A stretch of DNA of 10,039 nt, from NCBI GenBank assembly GCA_934254725.1, contig CAKQLR010000060.1, forward strand, positions 1-10,039, given 5' to 3'. Every line of letters starts with the position of its first letter. Within the stretch, counting starts at the first letter, position 1. Origin of the DNA: an uncultured Clostridia bacterium. GTDB taxonomy: Bacteria; Bacillota; Clostridia; Christensenellales; Borkfalkiaceae. Below, one piece after another: positions 7,701 to 10,039 of the stretch. Both the position numbers and the translations under genes were made by a program. The notes beneath the pieces are model-generated. The model did not search any database. It was not told the origin of the DNA and was given only the letters and a program-made list of their open reading frames with translations.

Positions 7701-8884
7701 TCGCCGTAAATGTCTATATCGTAATAAACGTCGTCCACGTTCGGAGTAACGACTTCCATTATCACGAATTCCGCTTCGTATGTATCCGTTCCCACAACGT
7801 ATTGCAATTTTTCTTTTCTTACGGAAATTACTTTGCAGATATAATCGTTGTCATAGTCGGCCTCGTTCCTTCTTTCTGTTTCGCTTACGGTGACTATGGA
7901 GCCTTCCTTAATCTCTTTATCGGTTTTTGCTACTATTCGGGTTACGTCCTTTTCAAGCCCCGCGTCCATATAAACGTAAACGTTTTCTTCCCACTTGGCG
8001 AGTTCCGTGTAAAGAAGGTGTACTGCAGGTTTTCTGTCGATGCGTTCCTTTTGCTCTTTATATGTGGTTATGGTTACTTCGTCGGCGCTTTCCGTGTCGT
8101 TACCGTCGACGGAGGTAAACTTCAGCAAAGAGGAGAGCGCCTTTATCGAATAGGTCATGCCTTTTTCGAGTTTTCTGTTAGGCTTGACGATGAAAGACTC
8201 GCTGTCCGAAGAGTTGCAGATAAGCTCTATTTCCTCGCCGCTCGAGGAGACGAGGGATATGTATTCGGATAGGTTCTCGTTATGTAAAACCACGCCGTTT
8301 GTTTTTACTTCGACGGCGGGGGAGGAGGAAACGTTTTTAACGCTCTTCAGTTTTCTCAGCGTTTCCGTCTTTTCCGAAAACCTCGCATAAACGGTCATGG
8401 CGGAATTTATAACGTCTTTTTTGTTTACTACTTTACCGTATTCCGCGTCGTAGTACCACCCGCCGAAAGAAAAACCGTTTTTATATGTTGCGGGAAGCAT
8501 TCCGAGTTCTTCGCCCTCGAAGTACGTTTTCGGTTCTAATTCCGTACCGCCGGAAACGTCGAACGTCAGCACGGCGCCGTAACGGGCGTAAAGCGTTTCG
8601 TCGTTTTTTGCGGTTATCACTTTGGGGCAAACGTTCCCGAAGGCTTCGTCGTAATACCAGTCGGCAAAAACCAAACCTTCTTTTTCCGCCCTCGGCAGCG
8701 TGTATTTTTCGCCTCGTCTGAGCGTTACGGGCGCGATTTCGCTCCCGCCGTTCGTTGCGAACGTAAGGGTAACTTCGCCGCCGCATTGCGTAACGCCGAG
8801 GCCTACGATTGCGCCTATCACGGCAAGAGCCGCAACTACGGACGCGAGTATTACGAGAATGCGCTTTTTCATTCTGCTTTCCAT
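1733..8884 (-). CDS. giant exported InlB-repeat / GLUG beta-helix surface protein
   Basis: This is a 2383-residue protein. Residues 1-33 have a basic start and one hydrophobic segment (signal peptide or N-terminal anchor). C34 follows VTQ, which is not a canonical lipobox. Residues 37-103 and 105-171 are two InlB B-type repeats (Flg_new/Listeria-Bacteroides type, with GW/DWYYD and a closing YARY/YARF). About 172-275 resembles a bacterial Ig-like domain (LEKGMTYSIKAL). About 280-795 is beta-rich and unassigned. About 1020-1977 holds roughly ten divergent repeat units, most ending in an aromatic-rich Y-x-A-x-Y/F strand. Residues 2026-2240 carry GLUG motifs (GTFNGNGH, then GxNxG-I/M-xN units) expected to form a right-handed beta-helix. 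There is no LPXTG or SLH anchor. The start is set by GGAGGT (8895-8890), five bases before the ATG; an ATG four codons later is less well placed. The role is probably adhesion or another cell-surface function, by inference only. Confidence 0.9.
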   Translation of the reverse strand: MESRMKKRILVILASVVAALAVIGAIVGLGVTQCGGEVTLTFATNGGSEIAPVTLRRGEKYTLPRAEKEGLVFADWYYDEAFGNVCPKVITAKNDETLYARYGAVLTFDVSGGTELEPKTYFEGEELGMLPATYKNGFSFGGWYYDAEYGKVVNKKDVINSAMTVYARFSEKTETLRKLKSVKNVSSSPAVEVKTNGVVLHNENLSEYISLVSSSGEEIELICNSSDSESFIVKPNRKLEKGMTYSIKALSSLLKFTSVDGNDTESADEVTITTYKEQKERIDRKPAVHLLYTELAKWEENVYVYMDAGLEKDVTRIVAKTDKEIKEGSIVTVSETERRNEADYDNDYICKVISVRKEKLQYVVGTDTYEAEFVIMEVVTPNVDDVYYDIDIYGEAQAPLEEYINLSPETIAENVENNEGIVMLKSAVRNAVAQSHTVTDYADTLPEEEKTALLAAIGGFEFKRPVVRTNIKGTVLEFEIELGGEIQVKNFKVSVSVTIKNRTQVDYRYTICKSRLITLNPLLWFYTDVQVDLANDFSISLAATVEFSDAKDDINGIIDITDEVEYVMDIAKDGQNKFAEAITGSPLWDDSDLEYVDIFSIPLGQIPLPIPVVSLMLEFNVVGSLGARAGLYVEFSHHYVESTSLTNGQCAAGENGKPVMYKEFKFTRVTTANEIDLSITLKGEVGFRCGLEAKLSLSVLHLNKVGAVYVSFRFGPYIELSGLVSFRYSYDAVNKVSETHLYGGMYLEVGLFVNAKIGAKFLVYDLNTDIFDKKIPLYGVGDRLIPLDFVEKSNTPDNPFVITSRYAGVRMSTVEMKYLDIVTGEEVIDNASRNQYGAYLDYEFELLDIPDYQTKDYKKYVTINGRSTLISRSFPYKLLKFAVKAKLIPKQGVFASGIERMFYVEFRNPDGRDYAVQHSEFRNEYYAGGGSTYSEVLAKLTFLEGEQVVPPDFTAETIPVRQGYYLDMNDLWEKYFPFMGDAPDEEFDGTFPVVTYENATKIYKGYMIVNTCYYRLKWKQLTYKANFYYPEYSAADTVSGNKFLKSADMIYVPYLRYFVVLTDKITAPEIYGKKYEAFVSTSGLRFTLDYYTVNPTDDAFKGIDIEAGLYPVIKVDVDSTLFLENFDGIKNGADFTATYSDVNVFTETYVLEAGTVKRVKQEYKPFDYKSGDIRPIPPEEFAIGAEFTANNNNTYVITGYRDINPEREENSRYYDVSSMPDVTKNRIYYVLYERKGLSSLPVYYVNIVANGKKIGDYGIKQGDPVKVALLKINFSDKSVISKLAGYPLSMVDEAIENYSVVWDETNIPEQMPERDITVKLTAEYSPTELTAKFTITDPLQSFASDVVFATTPDGDRVYTAKGKTWTYGSTDDDAFYSLPKLNDYFDYDGKKYCAFYGWKNSSGEELPYGIHTAFVKNETYTPVFTKKAVLPTIAFVSVGDYGYEYYYKIIEGNYFGKTLAEVIRSEKITPPARGDVNGIYEYEFIDWSVDENTYVIGTEKDADGNVKTYILFKARFTESYKPHTVTFDAMDGEFAGSGKTLKKTGVYGEDISSVVPENYSDEKGDFTFVCWTTVPYSIDHKIDKENLKIPNADVTYYAYYSLNPAEITLTFKGSVETEESDGTGVVYFDGDKSKTELKVTDFYGKGFYLTTNMFAVDSKSKTFISDYLKWTVDGEEHVSMFYNDGYMAYVPFDNNATIEIFFKPATTKIINIAFVSDGECFELDGTKIDGVVCNGYMSGFRHVANYYENYGTAMTAPDVDYYSENYYRFDRWETKPTDGSAPVSVKAGETITFTEDTVFYGVYVHDTDVKVQLTFRAETYSASSTESGDLVGLMIFADGSVEINDYGTAGENITFDKAPSCKGMRFSGWTTDGNDLITADELKDMTYSIKTTYYAVYEPAAGLFKVTVNAGEGKFSDGKTEKTLENVPYGRLTKELEQPTPNANGLVFSHYETENGYPVTVIEKDLEKEETLYARYAKPVSTFEDLQNINLAPEQNYVLINDITAGENMWGESGLISWTAIGANARNGFSGTFNGNGHIISVSAKSGTKNNFGYFSKISGTVYNLSVKGYFSISGTTDASALGAFASEVTASGKIVDCQTFIRFSANVKATQKLSVSGSIGVNNGLADGLMTSASGDINIDSNTEFTVGSTVGTNNGSMKNINQSGRGGGVYVTLARSLNCNLGYFVGYNTGVIENCFSEREITLNLSQGDNVYLEKSVLFGGFAGKNDGTIKNSTILHGKLAYSVSNVTLFGEKGLYLTYDHYSETPQYVISVVGKDNQGTTHTAKCAIYLDENAVKKGSTLYEEYTLSEFTAKYPAEAKKIAALRNSIAFESFVSSNNGNTDNCYVVEDVGTGNGVELVSSCGFDELKWNYLSRLHETVYG
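2165..2809 (-). repeat. GLUG-motif beta-helix region (residues 2026-2240)
   Basis: The region opens with NGFSGTFNGNGHII (2027-2040) and continues with GYFSKISGTVYNLSVKG, VGTNNGSMKNI, VGYNTGVIENC and AGKNDGTIKNS. These are GLUG-type rungs with the G-x-N-x-G-x-(I/M)-x-N pattern. Such rungs occur near the C-terminus of many clostridial surface proteins and predict a right-handed beta-helix. The following 140 residues are not recognisable as an anchor. Confidence 0.75.
2954..5167 (-). repeat. divergent InlB-like repeat series (residues 1240-1977)
   Basis: Unit ends can be followed through recurring closing strands: VKLTAEYS (about 1318), YTPVFTK (1420), LFKARFTE (1511), TYYAYYS (1595), IEIFFKP (1698), VFYGVYVH (1798), TYYAVYEP (1892) and TLYARYAK (1971). 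Spacing is about 75-105 residues, wider than the two N-terminal copies. Many units keep an aromatic-W core such as FIDW, FVCW, FDRW and FSGW. Sequence identity between units is low, so duplication is old. Confidence 0.65.
6515..7507 (-). other. beta-rich module of unrecognised family (residues 460-790)
   Basis: This long run of alternating hydrophobic/polar strands includes GLYVEF, LSITLKGEVGF, VGAVYVSFRFGPYIEL and GGMYLEVGLFVNAKIGAK, broken by short turns. Glycine, tyrosine and phenylalanine are frequent and there are no repeat boundaries. The pattern predicts a large beta sheet or barrel-like fold. No family is recognised by eye. Confidence 0.5.
8372..8776 (-). repeat. two tandem InlB B-type repeats (protein residues 37-171)
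   Basis: Two adjacent units of about 67 residues share the order: beta strand with L-T-F-x-x-x-G-G, then E/P-rich turn, then F-x-x-W-Y-Y-D, then a final strand TLYARYG or TVYARFS. They are the best-preserved copies in the protein. Known family members form ubiquitin-like beta-grasp modules on exported proteins. Confidence 0.75.
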
Positions 8885-8918
8885 ATAATACCTCCGTTTT
8901 TCTATATTCCGAAAACCG

Positions 8919-8946
8919 ATTTTAGTTTAATTCAGTTGCAATGTAA
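8919..8946 (-). promoter_or_regulatory. possible proximal promoter of the giant gene
   Basis: On the minus strand, TTACAT (8946-8941) and TAAAAT (8924-8919) are separated by 16 bases. They lie between the leader terminator and the ribosome binding site at 8895-8890. The match is moderate. If active, the gene does not depend on read-through of the upstream terminator. Confidence 0.35.
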
Positions 8947-9004
8947 CAAAAAAAGCGCAAGGGAAAAAATTCTCCTTTGCGCTTGTGGTGATAACGTATT
9001 TCAT
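8927..9004 (-). CDS. possible 25-residue leader peptide
   Basis: An ATG (9004-9002) stands nine bases after GGGAGG (9019-9014) and opens 25 codons ending in TAA (8929-8927). The predicted peptide starts MKYVITTSAKENFF and ends VTLQLN. Its codons run straight through both arms and the T run of the terminator at 8948-8984, so a translating ribosome would disrupt the hairpin. It has no run of one amino acid that would suggest classical amino-acid attenuation. Homology is unknown. A chance ORF over a structured RNA is equally possible. Confidence 0.3.
   Translation of the reverse strand: MKYVITTSAKENFFPCAFFVTLQLN
8948..8984 (-). terminator. intrinsic terminator upstream of the giant gene
   Basis: On the minus strand, 8984-8973 pairs with 8964-8953 (12 bp, one G-U pair), and seven T follow (8954-8948). 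It faces the giant gene and lies about 64 bases before its start codon. It ends transcripts from the promoter at 9142-9170 and any read-through from the LacI-type gene. Confidence 0.82.
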
Positions 9005-9135
9005 TGGCGGCTGCCTCCCGTCGCGAGCGATATTTGTAAAGTGCGTATTATCCTTGTTTCCGTGCTGCCTCTTCCGATTATCGTTATTTTCAACGATTTA
9101 TTGTATTAGTATCTGTAATTCTATTTTATTATAAT
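8948..9135 (-). ncRNA. leader RNA or small RNA of about 188 nt
   Basis: The transcript is predicted from a near-consensus promoter (9142-9170) to an intrinsic terminator (8948-8984). Visible structure includes a perfect hairpin (minus strand, ATCGTT/AACGAT with a GAAAAT loop, 9098-9081), a repeated GAGGCAGC (9071-9064 and 9017-9010, 54 bases apart), and a six-base complementarity between 9087-9082 and 8996-8991. I could match it to no riboswitch, T-box, SRP or 6S consensus. It could be a cis-acting attenuator for the giant gene or an independent small RNA. Confidence 0.45.
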
Positions 9136-9141
9136 ACATTT

Positions 9142-9170
9142 ATTATAACACAAAAAAATTTGTTTATCAA
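9142..9170 (-). promoter_or_regulatory. strong minus-strand sigma-A type promoter
   Basis: The -35 is TTGATA (9170-9165), the spacer is exactly 17 bases, and the -10 is a perfect TATAAT (9147-9142) with an extended TG. The spacer holds a small dyad (ACAAA...TTTGT) that could be an operator. The start should fall near 9135, about 250 bases upstream of the giant gene. Confidence 0.8.
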
Positions 9171-9233
9171 GTCTTATAACTATGGGTTTTTGTGAAATTT
9201 TTTAGTTGCAGCCTAACCGCTAAGTCGCGAAAA

Positions 9234-10039
9234 CTAATCGTTGAAGTACAGTTCCGCCGGGATTGTTATACACGAACATATAGTGTCCGGGTAGTTGTAT
9301 TTTTCCGCAAGTTTTTCGGCGGCGGTATAACCTATTTTCAACGTGTCCTGTTTTATGTATCTCGGTTTGAAAACGAGCAGGTCTTTCAGTTTTGAAAATT
9401 CGTCGTCGAAAATTATAACGTTGTTGAGCAGTTTATCGTTTTTGATTGCGAGGATTTCTTTTATTGTCTGAATTCCCAAGCCGCAGTTTGCCGTGATAAC
9501 GGCTTCGAGTTCGCGGTTGTTGTTCAGGAACTGCCGTATTTTGTTTTCGGTGAATATCGCCGTATGGTTAAAGGAGTTTAAAATAAATTCCTTATGTATT
9601 CTTAAATTATGGTCTATAAGCGCAGCTTCGTACCCGCGTTTTCTTTCCTCGAGGCTTATGTTGTTTTTTTCGGGCAGGGTAATGTAACCTATGTTCTTTT
9701 TGCCCGTGGATATGAAATATTCCACCGCTTTATAGATAGCGTTGAAAGAATCGCTTTTTAAATAAGTTATGTTTATCCCGAACATATTGTTATCGATAAG
9801 AATTATCGGATAATTTTTCATCGAGAGTTTAAGAATTTGCTGATTGTACAAATTATAATTGGACGGACAGATGATAAGCCCGTTGCAACATTCGGTAAAC
9901 TGTTTTATAAGTTCTGTTTCGGTTTCCTGATTGTTGTTCGTGTTGCCTACCATTACGTTCCAGCCGTGCGTCTGCGTAAAATTGTTTATGCCGCAGAGTA
10001 TTTCCACGTAAAAAGTACTCGAAAGGTCGGGGATGATAA
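9234..10039 (-). CDS. LacI-type transcriptional regulator, effector-binding domain (5' end beyond window)
   Basis: The frame is open to the right edge and gives about 267 residues of a periplasmic-binding-protein-like sensor domain. It starts with IIPDLSSTFYVEILCGI, the usual first strand and helix after the hinge of LacI-type regulators (V-P-D-x-S-x-x-F-x-x-x-x-x-G). Other family marks are YPIILIDNN, GKKNIGYITLP, ERKRGYEAAL, VIIFDDEFSKL and the C-terminal PRYIKQDTLKIGYTAAEKL. A GTG at 10007-10005 is an internal valine, not the start. The DNA-binding domain, about 60-90 residues and of LacI or GntR type, is outside the window. The ligand is probably a sugar, by family; the specific one is not readable. 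No clear terminator follows the TAG (9236-9234), so transcripts may run on to the terminator at 8948-8984. Confidence 0.85.
   Translation of the reverse strand, partial: IIPDLSSTFYVEILCGINNFTQTHGWNVMVGNTNNNQETETELIKQFTECCNGLIICPSNYNLYNQQILKLSMKNYPIILIDNNMFGINITYLKSDSFNAIYKAVEYFISTGKKNIGYITLPEKNNISLEERKRGYEAALIDHNLRIHKEFILNSFNHTAIFTENKIRQFLNNNRELEAVITANCGLGIQTIKEILAIKNDKLLNNVIIFDDEFSKLKDLLVFKPRYIKQDTLKIGYTAAEKLAEKYNYPDTICSCITIPAELYFND

Noticed and set aside
4865..8272. Further plus-strand open frames (4865-5467, 5825-6589, 7577-8272)
   Set aside because: They show the same antisense shadowing of the giant gene; no start signals or recognisable products.
9062..9080. Resemblance of the minus strand (CGGAAGAGGCAGC) to the SRP RNA apical loop
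   Set aside because: The flanking bases do not form the long paired stem of SRP domain IV, and the spacing inside the motif differs from CGGAAGGAAGCAGC.
10005..10007. GTG as start codon of the LacI-type gene
   Set aside because: The frame stays open to the window edge, and the codons upstream (IIPDLSSTFY) match the conserved start of the LacI-type sensor domain, so the GTG is an internal valine.
1..10039. CRISPR array, insertion sequence or integrase within the window
   Set aside because: No regularly spaced direct repeats and no transposase or recombinase motifs in any frame; the only mobile-element trace is the tRNA fragment at the left edge.

Overview
The window looks like chromosomal DNA of a low-to-mid-GC Gram-positive bacterium (Bacillota, probably an uncultured gut-type Clostridia lineage). 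The reasons are strong GGAGG-type ribosome binding sites, vegetative (sigma-A type) -35/-10 promoters, hairpin-plus-T-run terminators, a clostridial-style WYL regulator remnant, and a very large exported InlB-repeat/GLUG protein. No species can be named from the sequence alone.

Left end (1-398), no protein gene. Positions 17-61 are the 3' half of a tRNA-Gln(CTG), from the anticodon loop to the encoded CCA. The 16 bases before it do not continue the tRNA. This is the usual footprint of a tyrosine-integrase element inserted in a tRNA gene: the element would lie to the left, off the window, and the resident chromosome begins at the fragment. The tRNA's own terminator follows (68-112). Next come a compact foldable segment that could be a three-way-junction RNA (133-213), a second strong terminator (263-295), and an isolated perfect 13-bp hairpin (301-330).

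399-1155 is a gene wreck. A promoter and ribosome binding site lead into the DNA-binding N-terminus of a WYL-type regulator. It stops abruptly at about 537 and continues, in another frame, into a membrane protein that has lost its N-terminus. A deletion joining two neighbouring same-strand genes is the simplest reading. 1253-1615 is a complete, single-gene DtxR/MntR-type metal-dependent repressor with its own promoter.

1733-8884 (minus strand) is one uninterrupted 2383-residue exported protein: N-terminal hydrophobic segment, two clear InlB B-type repeats, an Ig-like segment, a long beta-rich module without a recognised family, about ten increasingly divergent repeat units, then a GLUG-repeat beta-helix. 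It converges on the DtxR-type gene, and one bidirectional terminator (about 1644-1680) serves both.

8885-9233 is noncoding apart from a possible 25-codon ORF. It carries a near-consensus minus-strand promoter (9142-9170) and, about 185 nt downstream, an intrinsic terminator (8948-8984) that stands before the giant gene. This arrangement is either an attenuator/riboswitch-like leader or a free small RNA. The right end (9234-10039, minus strand) is the effector-binding part of a LacI-type regulator whose DNA-binding N-terminus lies beyond the window.

Functionally the window holds an integration scar, a decayed regulator/membrane-protein pair, a metal sensor and a large surface protein with an unusual leader. 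No CRISPR array, transposase, integrase or rRNA is visible.
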